A stretch of DNA of 64,000 bases. Origin: Mycolicibacterium cosmeticum. GTDB lineage: Bacteria; Actinomycetota; Actinomycetes; Mycobacteriales; Mycobacteriaceae. Below are positions 50,327 through 62,454 of this stretch, piece after piece; the first letter of the stretch is position 1, and each line of letters opens with the position of its first letter. The notes under the pieces were generated by a model. That model was given only the letters and a program-made list of their open reading frames with translations. It searched no databases and was not told where the DNA came from. The stretch lies in the NCBI RefSeq assembly GCF_000613185.1, contig NZ_CCBB010000001.1, positions 1,240,001-1,304,000 of the forward strand, in the 5' to 3' direction. Position numbers and translations under genes: made by a program.

Positions 50327-51552
50327 ACCTTTCGATCGGGGCGGAATCGCACCGTGAGTTCGGTACCCCGCAATTGCGCGTCCATCACGATGCAGCGCCG
50401 CAAAACCGACGCCAACCGGACTCGGCGGCGCATTCCGCCGGAGCCGATGATCAGATCGTCGTCGACCCGGCCCAGTGTCAACGAGCCGGGGTCCACCTGC
50501 GGCAACTGTATCCGCAACCGATAGACCGCTTCGAGCCCAGTTCCCGATTCGCGGTCCACCACCGGCTTGAGCGGACCGGGCGGGGGCGATCCGTCGCGCC
50601 GCCGGGCCTGGGCGAGCAGCTCGGCCAGCGCCTTGGGCCCGATGGGTTCGCCGGCCAGGTGCGGCACGAGCACCAGCTGCACATCGCCGATCGCGGCGTC
50701 CAGTTGGTCGAGCACGGTGCGCTGTTCGGCGATCCGCTCGGTGTACCAGTCGAACGCGGGGTGGTCCGGCAGATTGGTGTACTCGTACGAATCGTCTTGG
50801 ATCAGCACCTGGTTCACCAGCAACTCGGCCACCCGCACCCCCATCAGCGTCAGCGAGCCGATGGTGCGGATCGCCTCGGCCGCCACCACCCGCTCCGGGG
50901 TGAGCACCAGGTGCGCGCTGACCCGCTCGGCGTCGGCGAGCAGCGCCGAAAGCGCGTCGGTACCGTCGGCGATCCGTTCCAGCAGCGCGACCAGCGCCTC
51001 CGATGCGGCATCGCCACCGCGCCTGGACAACCGACGGTGCCGGGGCCAGATCCGCTCCAGGTACAGCCCGAACGTCGCGGGCAGGGTGAGCATGCGCAAC
51101 GCGTCGGCGGTGGACGCGCAGTCGACCACCACGTGATCCCAGTCGCCGGAGTCGGCCAGCTCCCCCACCTCGTGCAGGCCGAGCACCTCCTGGATGCCGG
51201 GCATGGCCGAAAGTTCTTCCGGGGCAACGTCACCCAGATCCGACTCGGGGAAACGCTCGGCCAGCGGCCCGGCCACGTCGCGCCACCGGTTCTCCAGCAC
51301 GGCCAGCGTGTCCAGCGCCAGCGCATCCAGGTGGCCGGTGTCGACATCGGCCAGCACCCGGGTCGGCGCCCTGGTACCGGTCGGCGCGACCGGCACCCCG
51401 AGCACGTCGCCGGTGGAGTGCGCCTGGTCGGTCGACACGATCAGCACCCGCTGGCCGCTGCGTGCTGCACGCACCGCGGTGGCGGTCGCCAACGTCGACT
51501 TGCCTACCCCGCCCTTACCGACGAACAGGCTGATGCGGGCGGGTGCGGACAC
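50314..51552 (-). CDS. ArsA/GET3-like ATPase, Rv2184c-like
   Basis: 412 aa. Deviant Walker A V-G-K-G-G-V-G-K-S-T (about 11-20), switch region S-T-D-Q-A-H-S-T-G-D-V and V-V-V-D-C-A-S-T-A-D-A as Walker B. It has one ATPase domain and a C-terminal beta-rich part (A-D-L-type Hsp20-like pattern near 360-410). It lacks the cysteine triplet needed for arsenite export, and no arsB is nearby, so arsenic resistance is unlikely; a Get3-like targeting or chaperone role is possible but unproven. GTG start. It lies upstream of the small Cys protein and downstream of two SRPBCC proteins. Confidence 0.88.
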   Translation of the reverse strand: MSAPARISLFVGKGGVGKSTLATATAVRAARSGQRVLIVSTDQAHSTGDVLGVPVAPTGTRAPTRVLADVDTGHLDALALDTLAVLENRWRDVAGPLAERFPESDLGDVAPEELSAMPGIQEVLGLHEVGELADSGDWDHVVVDCASTADALRMLTLPATFGLYLERIWPRHRRLSRRGGDAASEALVALLERIADGTDALSALLADAERVSAHLVLTPERVVAAEAIRTIGSLTLMGVRVAELLVNQVLIQDDSYEYTNLPDHPAFDWYTERIAEQRTVLDQLDAAIGDVQLVLVPHLAGEPIGPKALAELLAQARRRDGSPPPGPLKPVVDRESGTGLEAVYRLRIQLPQVDPGSLTLGRVDDDLIIGSGGMRRRVRLASVLRRCIVMDAQLRGTELTVRFRPDRKVWPQ

Positions 51553-51563
51553 TTGCTCGCCAT

Positions 51564-52007
51564 TCAGCTCACACCCACCTCGACTCGCTTCTTGAGGTCT
51601 TTGAGCGCGGTGTCGGTGAGCCGGCGTTCGGCCTTGCGCTTGAGCAGGCCGATCATCGGGATGAGCAGGTCGACGGACAACTCGTAGGTGACGTCCGTTC
51701 CAGAACCCTTGGGCGACAGCCGATATGCGCCCTCCAAGCCGCGCAGCAGCGAACTCGACACCAGGGTCCAGGTCACCGATTTACGGTCGGCCGGCCACTG
51801 GTAGGACAACACCATGGTGTCCTTGAGCACGGCCGCGTCCAGCACCAGGCGCGCCGTCTTGGGGTTGCCCGCGGCATCGGCGTCGAGCACCTCGGCTTCC
51901 TTGTACTCGGCCACCCATTCCGGATACGAGCCGATGTCGGCGATCACGTCCATCACCGTCGAGGGATCGGCATCGATGTAGATCGTCTGCGCCGTCTTCT
52001 CCGCCAC
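51564..52007 (-). CDS. SRPBCC family protein, TB16.3/Rv2185c-like
   Basis: 147 aa with a START/polyketide-cyclase helix-grip fold: A-D-P-S-T-V-M-D-V-I-A-D-I-G-S-Y-P-E-W at the first helices and the long C-terminal helix L-T-D-T-A-L-K-D-L-K-K-R-V-E. Such proteins bind lipids or other hydrophobic ligands; the ligand is unknown. GTG start (V-A-E-K-T-A-Q-T). It ends 11 bp before the ATPase start, so it shares its transcript. Confidence 0.88.
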   Translation of the reverse strand: MAEKTAQTIYIDADPSTVMDVIADIGSYPEWVAEYKEAEVLDADAAGNPKTARLVLDAAVLKDTMVLSYQWPADRKSVTWTLVSSSLLRGLEGAYRLSPKGSGTDVTYELSVDLLIPMIGLLKRKAERRLTDTALKDLKKRVEVGVS

Positions 52008-52048
52008 GCTCAGAAATGTACCCGCACCGCCGAACGCCCTGCGCGCTA

Positions 52049-52438
52049 TCAGGACAGCCGCGACACACCGACCGGCCGGTGCTGCTCGAGACGGGTCTTG
52101 ACCTCGAAGGCCATCCGCTTGCCCGCCACCCGACGGGTGTGGTTCAGCTTGGCCAGGTCCAACCGCGCCAGGTCGTGCGCGCTGGCACCGGCCGGCTCGG
52201 CGTGCAGGAAATAGTGCAGGATGACCCCGTCCATCATGGTCTCCAGCCAGACCTCCATGGTTCCGGTCAGCGCGCCGGCGACGGTCCAGCGCACCCCGGC
52301 CGGGCCGCGGTCCTCGACGACGGTCAGGCGCAGATCGGGCCACCACCGCCGCCAGCTCGCCGGGTCGCTCACCGCGCGCCCGACATCGGCAGGATCCGCG
52401 CATACGAACGTCTCGTCGGAGATCTGCACGCTGTTCAT
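52049..52438 (-). CDS. SRPBCC-like polyketide cyclase/dehydrase protein, Rv2186c-like
   Basis: 129 aa (Rv2186c 129). A second helix-grip type protein with M-N-S-V-Q-I-S-D-E-T-F-V, P-A-S-W-R-R-W-W-P-D-L and a basic C-terminal helix (R-R-V-A-G-K-R-M-A-F-E-V-K). It begins the run of minus-strand genes 52438-49072 and is divergent from fadD15 with 107 bp between. Tandem ligand-binding folds beside an acyl-CoA ligase suggest a lipid context; no function is assigned. Confidence 0.83.
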   Translation of the reverse strand: MNSVQISDETFVCADPADVGRAVSDPASWRRWWPDLRLTVVEDRGPAGVRWTVAGALTGTMEVWLETMMDGVILHYFLHAEPAGASAHDLARLDLAKLNHTRRVAGKRMAFEVKTRLEQHRPVGVSRLS

Positions 52439-52545
52439 GGCTGCCAGCATCACACACGCGGTACCGCCGGTCCGAGGCGGGCGACTAGGCTGACCGGCGG
52501 ATGCCGCAAGACATCCGTCACCAGCATTGACGAGGGGCCAGAATC

Positions 52546-54342
52546 GTGCGTGAGTACAGCGTTGCCGCAACGTTCCAGATCGGTGAGTCCGACACCGCCG
52601 TCGACGCCGTATACGCGCACGAGCGCCAGGATCCCGACCACGTCATCTTCCAGCGCCAGGTCGACGGCCGCTGGACCGATGTCACCTGTGCCCAGGCCGC
52701 CGAGCAGATCCGTTCCACGGCTCTGGGTTTGATCGCCGAGGGCGTCCAGCCCGGCGACCGGGTGGCCATCCTGTCGGCGACCCGCTACGAGTGGCCGATC
52801 ATCGACTTCGCCATCCTGTCCACCGGCGCGGTGACCGTGCCGATCTACGAGACCAGCTCCGCCGAGCAGATCCGCCACGTGCTGGCCGATTCGTCGGCCG
52901 TGCTGGTGATCGCCGAAACCGATGCGCACGCCGACCGGGTGGAACAACTGCGCGAACAGGTGCCGCACGTGCGCAAGGTGCTGCGCATCGAGGGAAGCGG
53001 TCCCGCGGCCCTGGATGCGCTGGCCGAGGCCGGCAAGGGTGTGGACGCCGCCGAGTTGGAAACCCGACGCTCCGGCATCCGGTCGGCCGACCCGGCCACC
53101 CTCATCTACACGTCGGGCACCACCGGATTGCCCAAGGGCTGCCAGCTGACGCACGCCAACCTGCTCTCCGAGATCCACGGCGCCAAGGCCAGCTTCCCCG
53201 ATCTGTTGGTCAAAGGTGAGCGGCTGCTGGTGTTCCTGCCCCTGGCCCACGTGCTGGCCCGGGCGCTGACCGTCGCCGCCTTCACCAACAAGGTGACCCT
53301 CGGCTTCACCAGCGACATCAAGAACCTGGTCCCGACGTTCGGGGTGTTCAAGCCGACGTTGGTGGTGTCGGTGCCGCGGGTGTTCGAGAAGGTGTACAAC
53401 ACCGCCGAGCAGAATGCCCGCGACGGCGGCAAGGGCAAGATCTTCGACCTGGCCGCCGGCACCGCGATCGAATACAGCCAGGCACTCGACAAGGGGGGCC
53501 CCGGCCTGGTGCTCAAGGTCAAGCACGCGGTGTTCGACCGGCTGGTCTACGGCAAGCTGCGCGCCGCGCTCGGCGGTGCCTGCCGCGCCGCCATCTCCGG
53601 CGGCGCTCCCCTGGGTGCCCGGCTGGGCCACTTCTATCGCGGTGTCGGCCTGACCATCTACGAGGGCTACGGCCTCACCGAGACCAGCGCGGCCATCACC
53701 GCCAACCAGATCGGCGCCCTCAAGGTCGGCTCGGTCGGAAAGTTGTTGCCGGGCAACAGCATGCGGCTCGGGCCCGACGACGAACTGCTGGTCAAGGGCG
53801 GCGTGGTGTTCGGCGGCTACTGGCACAACGAGGAGGCGACCAAGGAAGCCTTCACCGACGGCTGGTTCCACACCGGTGATCTCGGCGCGATCGACGACGA
53901 CGGGTTCCTGACCATCGTCGGGCGCAAGAAGGAAATCATCGTCACCGCCGGCGGCAAGAACGTCGCCCCGGCCGTGCTGGAGGACCGGCTGCGGGCGCAC
54001 CCGCTGATCAGCCAGGCCATGTGCGTCGGCGACCAGCAGCCCTATATCGCCGCCCTGATCACCATCGACCCCGAGGCGTTCCCCGGCTGGAAACAGCGCA
54101 ACAGCAAGGACGCCGCCGCCACGGTGGCCGACCTGGCCACCGACCCGGACCTGCTCGCCGAGGTGGAACTGGCGGTCAAGGACGCCAATCAGGTGGTGTC
54201 CAAGGCCGAGGCGATCCGCAAGTTCCGGATCCTGCCGGTCGATTTCACCGAGGACACCGGCGAGCTGACCCCGACGCTGAAGGTGAAGCGCAAGGTGGTG
54301 GCGCAGAAGTTCGCCGCCGATATCGACGCGCTGTACGCCTAG
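52546..54342 (+). CDS. fadD15: Long-chain fatty-acid--CoA ligase FadD15
   Basis: 598 aa (M. tuberculosis FadD15 600). ANL-superfamily enzyme activating long-chain fatty acids via acyl-AMP. P-loop [13 protein letters not shown] (about 185-197), [17 protein letters not shown] and the C-terminal hinge region [14 protein letters not shown] are all present. No carrier-protein domain. GTG start (V-R-E-Y-S-V-A-A) preceded by GAGGGG. The stop overlaps the convergent pimB' by 4 nt. Confidence 0.95.
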   Translation: MREYSVAATFQIGESDTAVDAVYAHERQDPDHVIFQRQVDGRWTDVTCAQAAEQIRSTALGLIAEGVQPGDRVAILSATRYEWPIIDFAILSTGAVTVPIYETSSAEQIRHVLADSSAVLVIAETDAHADRVEQLREQVPHVRKVLRIEGSGPAALDALAEAGKGVDAAELETRRSGIRSADPATLIYTSGTTGLPKGCQLTHANLLSEIHGAKASFPDLLVKGERLLVFLPLAHVLARALTVAAFTNKVTLGFTSDIKNLVPTFGVFKPTLVVSVPRVFEKVYNTAEQNARDGGKGKIFDLAAGTAIEYSQALDKGGPGLVLKVKHAVFDRLVYGKLRAALGGACRAAISGGAPLGARLGHFYRGVGLTIYEGYGLTETSAAITANQIGALKVGSVGKLLPGNSMRLGPDDELLVKGGVVFGGYWHNEEATKEAFTDGWFHTGDLGAIDDDGFLTIVGRKKEIIVTAGGKNVAPAVLEDRLRAHPLISQAMCVGDQQPYIAALITIDPEAFPGWKQRNSKDAAATVADLATDPDLLAEVELAVKDANQVVSKAEAIRKFRILPVDFTEDTGELTPTLKVKRKVVAQKFAADIDALYA

Positions 54343-55487
54343 CTCTGTTCGGCGCCGCCGAGCAGCCGGTGCAGCCGCGCCCCCTGGGCGCTCCACTGCC
54401 AGTTCTGCACGGTCCACTGCCGGCCGGCCGCGCCCATCGCCGCGGCCGCGTCCGGGTCGGCCAACACACCGCTGACCGCGGCCGCGATCGCGCCGACGTC
54501 GGTGCCGTCGACGACGATGCCGGTCTCCCCGTCGCGCACCGTTTCCGGTGCGCCTCCGGAGCGCCCGGCCACCACCGGCACGCCGCACGCCGACGCCTCC
54601 AGGAACACGATGCCCAGACCCTCCACGTCCAGGCCGGCACCCCGGGTGCGGCACGGCATGGCGAACACGTCGCCCATCGCGTGATAGGCGGGCAGCTCGT
54701 CACCCGGAACACCGCCGGTGAACACCACGTGCTCGGCCACCCCGGCCTGGTGGGCCAGCTTGTGCAACGTGTCGCGGTAGGGTCCGCCGCCGACCACGAC
54801 GAGGGCGGTGCCCGGCACCGCGTCGCGGATGGCGGGCAGCGCGCGGATCAGCATGTCCTGGCCCTTGCGCGGCACCAGCCGCGACAGGCACACCACCACC
54901 GGCCGCTCCCCCAGCCCGTGCCGGGTTCGCAGTGCGGCGCGCGCGGCCGGGTCCGGGGTGAACCGGTCCACGTCGACCCCGGGTGACAGCCGCTCCAGGC
55001 GGGCCCGCGGCCCGAACGCCGAGGCGAACCGGCCGCGGGTGTAGCTGCTGACATAGGTGACGACGTCGGTCTCGTTCCCGATGCGCCGCAAGGCGTTTCG
55101 GGCCAACGGCAGCATGGACCAGCCCACCTCGTGGCCGTGCGTGCTGGCCATCACCCGCGACGCGCCCGCGGCCCTGGCCAGCGGGGCCAGCAGCGCCAGC
55201 GGGGCCGCGGCACCGAACCAGACGGTCTCGATGCCGTGACCGGCGATCAGCGCGCGCATCCGGTTGGCCACGGTGGGTTCGGGCAGCATCAGGGTGGTCG
55301 GATGGCGCACCACCCGGTAGCCGGCGCTGCGGTCGTAATCGGGGGCGCCCTTCCATTTCGGCGCGTAGACCGTCAGCTCATGCCCGCCGGTCGCCAGCAG
55401 CTGGCCGACGAAGGCCTCCAGGTAGGACTGGATACCGCCGCGGCGCGGCGGAAAGTCGTTGGTTACCAGCAGCACCCGGGTCATCAC
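54339..55487 (-). CDS. pimB: GDP-mannose-dependent mannosyltransferase PimB' (GT4)
   Basis: 382-aa GT-B enzyme that transfers mannose from GDP-Man to PIM1 to make PIM2 at the inner leaflet. N-terminal [12 protein letters not shown] acceptor loop, [13 protein letters not shown] for the donor phosphate, and [14 protein letters not shown] (E-x7-E) are seen. Either GTG 55487 or ATG 55484 may start it. Corresponds to Rv2188c (PimB'). Confidence 0.92.
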   Translation of the reverse strand: MMTRVLLVTNDFPPRRGGIQSYLEAFVGQLLATGGHELTVYAPKWKGAPDYDRSAGYRVVRHPTTLMLPEPTVANRMRALIAGHGIETVWFGAAAPLALLAPLARAAGASRVMASTHGHEVGWSMLPLARNALRRIGNETDVVTYVSSYTRGRFASAFGPRARLERLSPGVDVDRFTPDPAARAALRTRHGLGERPVVVCLSRLVPRKGQDMLIRALPAIRDAVPGTALVVVGGGPYRDTLHKLAHQAGVAEHVVFTGGVPGDELPAYHAMGDVFAMPCRTRGAGLDVEGLGIVFLEASACGVPVVAGRSGGAPETVRDGETGIVVDGTDVGAIAAAVSGVLADPDAAAAMGAAGRQWTVQNWQWSAQGARLHRLLGGAEQS

Positions 55488-55494
55488 GCCAAGG

Positions 55495-56301
55495 CTATCC
55501 GCTCATCCAGTCCCGCCAGCCGGCCAGTACCCGGTCCAGGTCGGCACCCAGGGTGGCCCGGACCGCGTCCGTCACATCGGGGTGTCCGGGCTCGCTGGCC
55601 CGCAGATACAGCCGCTTGAGCGTGGCAGCCCCGTAGCGGGCGGCGACATAGCGGCTGAACCACCAGGCCCGGTCGTAGGCGGCCGAGCGCTGCTCGCCCA
55701 CACTGTCCAGGTCGGCGTCGGTGGGCAGCCGCGCCAGTCCCGCCGCGGCGGCGGGGCCGGGCAGCGGGGCCGGCGGCCGGCCCACGAAGTCGGCCACCCC
55801 CTCGGCCAGCCAGCGCGGGGCATCGGCGGCGGTGTGCGCCCGCGCCGCGTAGTGGAACAGTTCGTGGCGCACCACGATTCGCAGCGAAGCCGGGGTCATG
55901 GCAGCCGCCCCCGGCGCGAAGACGATGCCGTCGGCGGTGGTGGCGGCCGCGATGTCGGGACCGTCGAAACCCAGCACGCGGAACTGTTGGTCGGTCTCGG
56001 TGGCGATCACGACGATGTCCCGGGGCCAGTCCGGTCCCCAGAACGCGCTGACGGCCGCCGCGGCGTCGCCGAGCTCGGCGGCGATCCGGTCCAGCAGCGG
56101 CTGGGTGCGCGCCCCGCCGAGGCCGCGCAGGTGTGCGGTGCGGCCGTCCGGCAGGGGCAGCGAGCGGGTCTGCGCCGATTCGGCCGGGGCCGGTGTCGAC
56201 GCGGTGGCGGGGGTGGGCGCGACGCTGGGTTGCTGGCAGCCGGCCAGCAGTGCCGTCGCGACCAGGGTCAGCGCGACCCGCGTGAGATCAGTAACGGCGG
56301 A
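55495..56301 (-). CDS. Putative lipoprotein metallopeptidase (peptidase MA-like, Rv2189c-like), start codon disrupted
   Basis: The coding frame runs about 269 codons. It encodes S-A-V-T-D-L-T-R-V-A then a hydrophobic signal segment ending L-L-A-G-C (lipobox). The mature part has R-H-E-L-F-H (HExxH zinc motif) and W-L-A-E-G-V-A-D-F (distal Glu), a gluzincin/peptidase-MA pattern. No ATG, GTG or TTG exists in frame before GTG 56010, which would remove the signal peptide and leave 171 aa. The natural start seems to have been ATG TCC GCC GTT ACT, overlapping the upstream stop. A 16-bp versus 18-bp tandem duplication there put the ATG out of frame. It may be silent, rescued by CTG, or an assembly indel. 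Confidence 0.7.
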   Translation of the reverse strand, partial: SAVTDLTRVALTLVATALLAGCQQPSVAPTPATASTPAPAESAQTRSLPLPDGRTAHLRGLGGARTQPLLDRIAAELGDAAAAVSAFWGPDWPRDIVVIATETDQQFRVLGFDGPDIAAATTADGIVFAPGAAAMTPASLRIVVRHELFHYAARAHTAADAPRWLAEGVADFVGRPPAPLPGPAAAAGLARLPTDADLDSVGEQRSAAYDRAWWFSRYVAARYGAATLKRLYLRASEPGHPDVTDAVRATLGADLDRVLAGWRDWMSG

Positions 56302-56336
56302 CTTCAGTAACGGCGGACACTTCAGTAACGGCGGAC
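56288..56336. repeat. Three short tandem copies across the NlpC/P60 stop and next gene start
   Basis: TCAGTAACGGCGGAC occurs at 56288-56302, 56304-56318 and 56322-56336, spaced 16 then 18 bp. On the minus strand each copy reads GTCCGCCGTTACTGA, the last codons (V-R-R-Y-stop) of the NlpC/P60 gene. Only the first copy is used by that gene; the others lie past its stop, in the start region of the metallopeptidase gene. Confidence 0.85.
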
Positions 56337-57479
56337 ATTGTAGATCGGCGCGTTGTTGACGGGCGCGATCCGCACCGGCACACCGAAGGTGGATGCGTGC
56401 ACCATCATGCCGTCACCGATGTAGATGCCGACGTGCGAGGCGTCGGAGTAGTACGAGATGACGTCGCCGGGCTGCATCTGATCGGTGGACACCGGTTGGC
56501 CGCCGGCGGCCTGCGCGTAGCTGGAGTGCGGCAGTGAGATGCCGGCCTGCTGGAACGCCCACTTGACCAGACCGGAGCAGTCGAAGGCGCCGGGCCCTTC
56601 GGCACCCCACGAGTACGGCGAGCCGATCCGGGTGAGCGCGGCCTGCACGGCGGCCATGCCTTCACCGGTCCCCCCGGGCGCCGGAACGGCACCGTCGGGC
56701 GGCGGCGCGACGTCACCGGGCGGGATGGCCTCCGGCGGCGCGGCGAGCACCGCCGGATCCTGTCCGGGCAACGCCGCCGGCGGCGGCACGTCGGCCGGCG
56801 CGGGCGCGGCGGGCGCCGGCGGGATGGCGGCCAGCGCCTCGCGCTGGGCCGGGGTCAGCACCTGGTACTGCGACTTGACGACGGCGATCTGCACCTGCAG
56901 CTTGCTTTGCTTGGACTGCAGATCGGCGCGCACCGCGGCGGCCTGCTCGGCGGCGGTCTTGGCGTCGGCGGCGGACTGGGCCGAGGCCGTCTCGGCCTGC
57001 GCGGCGCGCAGGCTGGTGGTCCGGAAGTTCTGCATCTGTGTCGACATCTCGGTGGCCATCACCCGCTGCACGGCGAGCTGATCGATCAGCCCCTGCGGCG
57101 AGGCGGCGGTGAGCATGGCGTCGAGACCGTCGGTACGGCCGCCCATATATTGGGCGGCGGCGACCTTGTTGACCGAGCTCTGGAAGGTTGCCAGTTGCGC
57201 CTTGGCGGCCTCGGCGTCGGCGAGGTCGGCGGCGTGCTTGGCTTCGGCGGCACGCTGGGCTGCCAGCTTGTTGTCCAGATCCAACTCGGCCGCATGCATG
57301 GCTTCGGTGGTCGCTTCGGCCTGCCGCGACAGCTCGTTGAGCTTTGCCAGAGCGTCATCGGCCGGATCGGCGTGCACGCTGCCGGCCAACGCGCTCCCGA
57401 GGACCACCATGCTTGCTATCGCACCGACCAGGGGTCGCTTGACGCCACGCTTCGGTCGGTCTTTGCGATCAGGCCTCAA
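56322..57479 (-). CDS. NlpC/P60 peptidoglycan endopeptidase (Rv2190c-like)
   Basis: 385 aa. N-terminal signal sequence (about 14-37, [12 protein letters not shown]), then a long coiled coil (40-215) like other mycobacterial Rip proteins and a Pro/Ala linker (225-275). The C-terminal NlpC/P60 domain has Cys in A-F-D-C-S-G-L-V and His in [10 protein letters not shown]. It cleaves D-Glu-mDAP peptide bonds in the wall. TTG start. Upstream, 57480-57629 is gene-free and AT-richer, so probably the promoter. The 3' end is duplicated (see repeat entry). Confidence 0.93.
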   Translation of the reverse strand: MRPDRKDRPKRGVKRPLVGAIASMVVLGSALAGSVHADPADDALAKLNELSRQAEATTEAMHAAELDLDNKLAAQRAAEAKHAADLADAEAAKAQLATFQSSVNKVAAAQYMGGRTDGLDAMLTAASPQGLIDQLAVQRVMATEMSTQMQNFRTTSLRAAQAETASAQSAADAKTAAEQAAAVRADLQSKQSKLQVQIAVVKSQYQVLTPAQREALAAIPPAPAAPAPADVPPPAALPGQDPAVLAAPPEAIPPGDVAPPPDGAVPAPGGTGEGMAAVQAALTRIGSPYSWGAEGPGAFDCSGLVKWAFQQAGISLPHSSYAQAAGGQPVSTDQMQPGDVISYYSDASHVGIYIGDGMMVHASTFGVPVRIAPVNNAPIYNVRRY

Positions 57480-57629
57480 GGTTTCGCGTCCTTAAACTGC
57501 ATACGAGCCGGCTCGAACTCAATTAGGTCTCAGATAGGTTACGAAACGGCATCGGGCTTGTCCAACAGGAGACGCAAATTTAACAGCCGAACCGGATTAA
57601 TTTTTGCCTCCGTGCAAGTGTGCGTGTCA

Positions 57630-57905
57630 TCACGCCACACCTGTTGTACCACCTCGGTTCTCCGCTCGCCGGATCGGGACCAACCGCAGCCGCGGGGCCA
57701 GTCCGGCGTCGGCCAACACCTCCAAAGCCCGGCGCTCGTCGTCCAGCAAAGTTTCCGGAACGCCGAGGAGCACGCTGACCACGCAGTCCTGGCATCCGGG
57801 TCCGCGCACCGCGCAGTCGTCGCAGTCGATCACCACCGTGCCGGTATCCGCCTCCGGGTGCCGAGAGTCATCGGCCGGTCGTTGTCGCCGTTGTCCAGAT
57901 TTCAC
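57630..57905 (-). CDS. Small Cys-rich actinobacterial protein
   Basis: 91 aa from GTG 57905, with GAGAGG 7 bases upstream. Basic N terminus ([10 protein letters not shown]), then the compact motif [20 protein letters not shown] with four cysteines in two C-x2-C pairs, and a short helical part ending [10 protein letters not shown]. The cysteine pattern suggests a zinc or iron site. It is buried in a very long spurious frame, so easy to miss. It is divergent from the DEDDh/GIY-YIG nuclease gene (93 bp between starts). Function unknown. Confidence 0.78.
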   Translation of the reverse strand: MKSGQRRQRPADDSRHPEADTGTVVIDCDDCAVRGPGCQDCVVSVLLGVPETLLDDERRALEVLADAGLAPRLRLVPIRRAENRGGTTGVA

Positions 57906-57998
57906 GTCAGGTCCTCTCTGATCTGTCAGTGCCCGCACCGTAACGAGGGCCACCGACAGATCCCGGCGCTGTCGGTAGCGCGGGTTACCGTCACCGAC

Positions 57999-59766
57999 GT
58001 GTCGCAGCTGAGCTTCGCCGATGTCGAGCCGCTCGCCGACATCGCGCTGGCCGACACCACCTTCGTCGTCGTCGACCTGGAGACCACCGGTGGCCGGGCG
58101 GCCGGGGACGGCCATGACGCCATCACCGAGATCGGCGCGGTCAAGGTGCGCGGCGGCGTCGTGCTCGGCGAGCTGGCCACCCTGGTGGACCCGGGCCGGG
58201 CCATCCCGCCGCAGATCGTCGCGCTCACCGGCATCACCTCGGCGATGGTGCACGACGCGCCGCGGATCGACAGCGTGCTGCCGGCCTTCCTGGAGTTCGC
58301 CCGCGGCGCGGTGCTGGTCGCCCACAACGCCGGGTTCGATATCGGGTTCCTGCGCGCCGCCGCCGAGCGGCTCGGGCTGACCTGGCCGCGGCCGCCGGTG
58401 CTGTGCACGGTGCGGCTGGCCCGCCGGGTGCTCACCCGCGACGAGGCGCCCAGCGTCCGGCTCTCCGCGCTGGCGCAGCTGTTCGGTGCCGCCACCACAC
58501 CCACCCACCGCGCGCTCGACGATGCCCGCGCCACCGTCGATGTGCTGCACGGCCTCATCGAACGGGTCGGCAACCAGGGCGTGCGCACCTATCCCGAGCT
58601 GCGGTCCTATCTCCCCGACAAGACCGCGCCGCAGCGCCGCAAGCGGCACCTCGCCGCCGGCATCCCCGGCCGGCCCGGGGTGTACCTGTTCCGCGGGCCG
58701 GGCGACGAGGTGCTCTACATCGGCACCGCGGTGGATCTGCACCGCCGGGTCAGCCAGTACTTCACCGGCGCCGATCCACGCACCCGGATGAAGGAGATGG
58801 TGGCCCTGGCCACCCGGGTCGACCACGTCGAGTGCGCGCACGAGCTGGAGGCCGGGGTGCGCGAGCTGCGCCTGCTGGCCGCGCACGCCCCGCCGTACAA
58901 CCGGCGCTCCCGATTCCCGCGCCGCTATTGGTGGATCGTGCTGACCGACGAGGCGTTCCCGCGGTTCTCGGTGGTGCGGGCCCCGCGCAGCGCGAGGGCA
59001 CTGGGCCCGTTCGGCGCGCGGGCCGACGCCGTCGCCGCCGCCGAGATCCTGGCCCGCGGAACGGGTGTGCGCACCTGCACGGCCCGGTTGTCCCGCACCG
59101 CGCGGCACGCCTGCGACCACCACGAACTGGCGCCCTGTCCGGCCGAGCGCGGGGCCGACGCCGCCGGGTACGCCGCGGCCCCGCGGGCCGCCGCCGCGCT
59201 GATCGCCGGCGCGGACAGTTCGGCGTTCGGCACCGTGCTGGACCAGATCGAGGCGCTGGCCGCCACGCACCGCTACGAGAGCGCCGCCCGGCTGCGCGAC
59301 CACACCGCCGACACGGTGGAGGTGGTGTGCCGCGGCCAACGGTTGCAGGCGCTGGCCGCCGTCGACGAACTGGTCGCGGCCCGCCCCGACGGGCGCGGCG
59401 GCTGGGAGCTGGCGGTCATCCGGCACGGGCAGTTGGCCTCGGCCGGCTGTGCGCGCCGCGGGGTGCCGCCCATGCCCGTGGTGGACGCCATTTGCGCTGC
59501 GGCGCAGACGATCCTGCCCGAATCCGCACCGCTGGGCGGGGCGCTGGTCGAGGAGACCGGGTTGATCGTGCGGTGGCTGGGCGGCCCCGGTGTGCGCATC
59601 GTGCGTGCCCAGCCCGGCTACTCGAGTCCGATCGGGTCGGCCGCGCGCTGGGCCGGCTGGGCAGCGCACGCCCGCTCGGCCCGGCTGGCCGCCCAACAGC
59701 ACGACGGCGCCGATTTCACCGATGACCGTTTCGGCATCGACCCGCCGGCCCGAAAGCCCTTCTCGC

Positions 59767-59783
<17 letters not shown>
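57999..59783 (+). CDS. DEDDh exonuclease fused to GIY-YIG (UvrC-like) domain, Rv2191-like
   Basis: 594 aa. Residues 15-195 form a DnaQ-like DEDDh exonuclease: V-V-V-D-L-E-T-T-G (Exo I), [10 protein letters not shown] (Exo II), H-R-A-L-D-D-A-R (Exo III). Residues about 220-310 are a GIY-YIG endonuclease domain, G-V-Y-L-F-R-G then V-L-Y-I-G-T-A with N-R-R-S-type ending, as in UvrC or Cho. A UvrC-like C-terminal region follows with C-x-C-type segments (C-D-H-H-E-L-A-P-C) and a UVR-like helix (Y-E-S-A-A-R-L-R-D). Presumed DNA repair; the combination of exo- and endonuclease in one chain is notable. Start GTG 57999; the frame upstream is a shadow. Confidence 0.9.
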
Positions 59784-61585
<1,802 letters not shown>

Positions 61586-61641
61586 TCGGCTCGCCGATGC
61601 GTCCGTTCAGTCCGGTGATCCAGTCGATGAGAAGGGGTTCG

Positions 61642-62454
61642 ATGACCACCAAGTCTCGCCGTCGGTTGCACCGGCGCCTGTCAGCGGCGGTGCTGCTGCT
61701 GATCGGGCTCGGTGCCGCGGGCGCCGTCGCGGCCACGCTGACGCCCACCCCCCAGGTGGCGGTCGCCGACGAGTCGTCCTCGGCGCTGCTGCGCACCGGC
61801 AAGCAGCTGTTCGACACCTCGTGTGTCAGCTGCCACGGCGCCAACCTGCAGGGTGTGCCGGACCGCGGCCCGAGCCTCATCGGCGCGGGCGAGGCGGCCG
61901 TCTACTTCCAGGTGTCCACCGGACGCATGCCGGCGATGCGCGGCGAGGCCCAAGCCCCGCGCAAGGATCCGGTGTTCGACGAGCACCAGATCGACGCGCT
62001 CGGCGCCTACGTGCAGGCCAACGGCGGCGGCCCCGTCGTCCCGCGAGATGCCAACGGCCACATCGCCGATGAGTCACTGCTGTCCGGCGACGTGGCCCGC
62101 GGTGGCGACCTGTTCCGGCTGAACTGCGCGTCCTGCCACAACTTCACCGGCAAGGGCGGCGCGCTGTCCTCCGGTAAGTACGCGCCCGATCTCGGTGAGG
62201 CGTCCAAGGTGCCCGCGCAGGTGTACACCGCCATGCTCACCGGCCCGCAGAACATGCCGAAGTTCTCCGACCGTCAGCTCTCCCCGCAGGAGAAGGTCGA
62301 CATCGTCAGCTACGTGCGGGAAGCGGCGGCCACCCCCAGCCCCGGCGGCTACGGCCTGGGCGGGTTCGGCCCGGCGCCTGAGGGTATGGCTGCCTGGATC
62401 ATCGGGATGGTGGCCGCGATCGGTATCGCGATGTGGATCGGAGCACGTGCATGA
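61642..62454 (+). CDS. qcrC: Cytochrome bc1 complex diheme cytochrome c subunit
   Basis: 270 aa. N-terminal membrane/signal helix (about 12-33), two c-type heme domains with C-V-S-C-H and C-A-S-C-H, and a C-terminal membrane anchor near 243-265. As in all actinobacterial QcrC, the second heme replaces a soluble cytochrome c, handing electrons directly to the aa3 oxidase. Start ATG 61642 with AGAAGGGG upstream; ATG 61627 is possible. Its end overlaps qcrA (ATGA). Confidence 0.96.
   Translation: MTTKSRRRLHRRLSAAVLLLIGLGAAGAVAATLTPTPQVAVADESSSALLRTGKQLFDTSCVSCHGANLQGVPDRGPSLIGAGEAAVYFQVSTGRMPAMRGEAQAPRKDPVFDEHQIDALGAYVQANGGGPVVPRDANGHIADESLLSGDVARGGDLFRLNCASCHNFTGKGGALSSGKYAPDLGEASKVPAQVYTAMLTGPQNMPKFSDRQLSPQEKVDIVSYVREAAATPSPGGYGLGGFGPAPEGMAAWIIGMVAAIGIAMWIGARA

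Noticed and set aside
50314..51552. Arsenic resistance ATPase
   Set aside because: No ArsA cysteine triplet, no arsB, arsC or arsR nearby, and a conserved mycobacterial context unrelated to metals.
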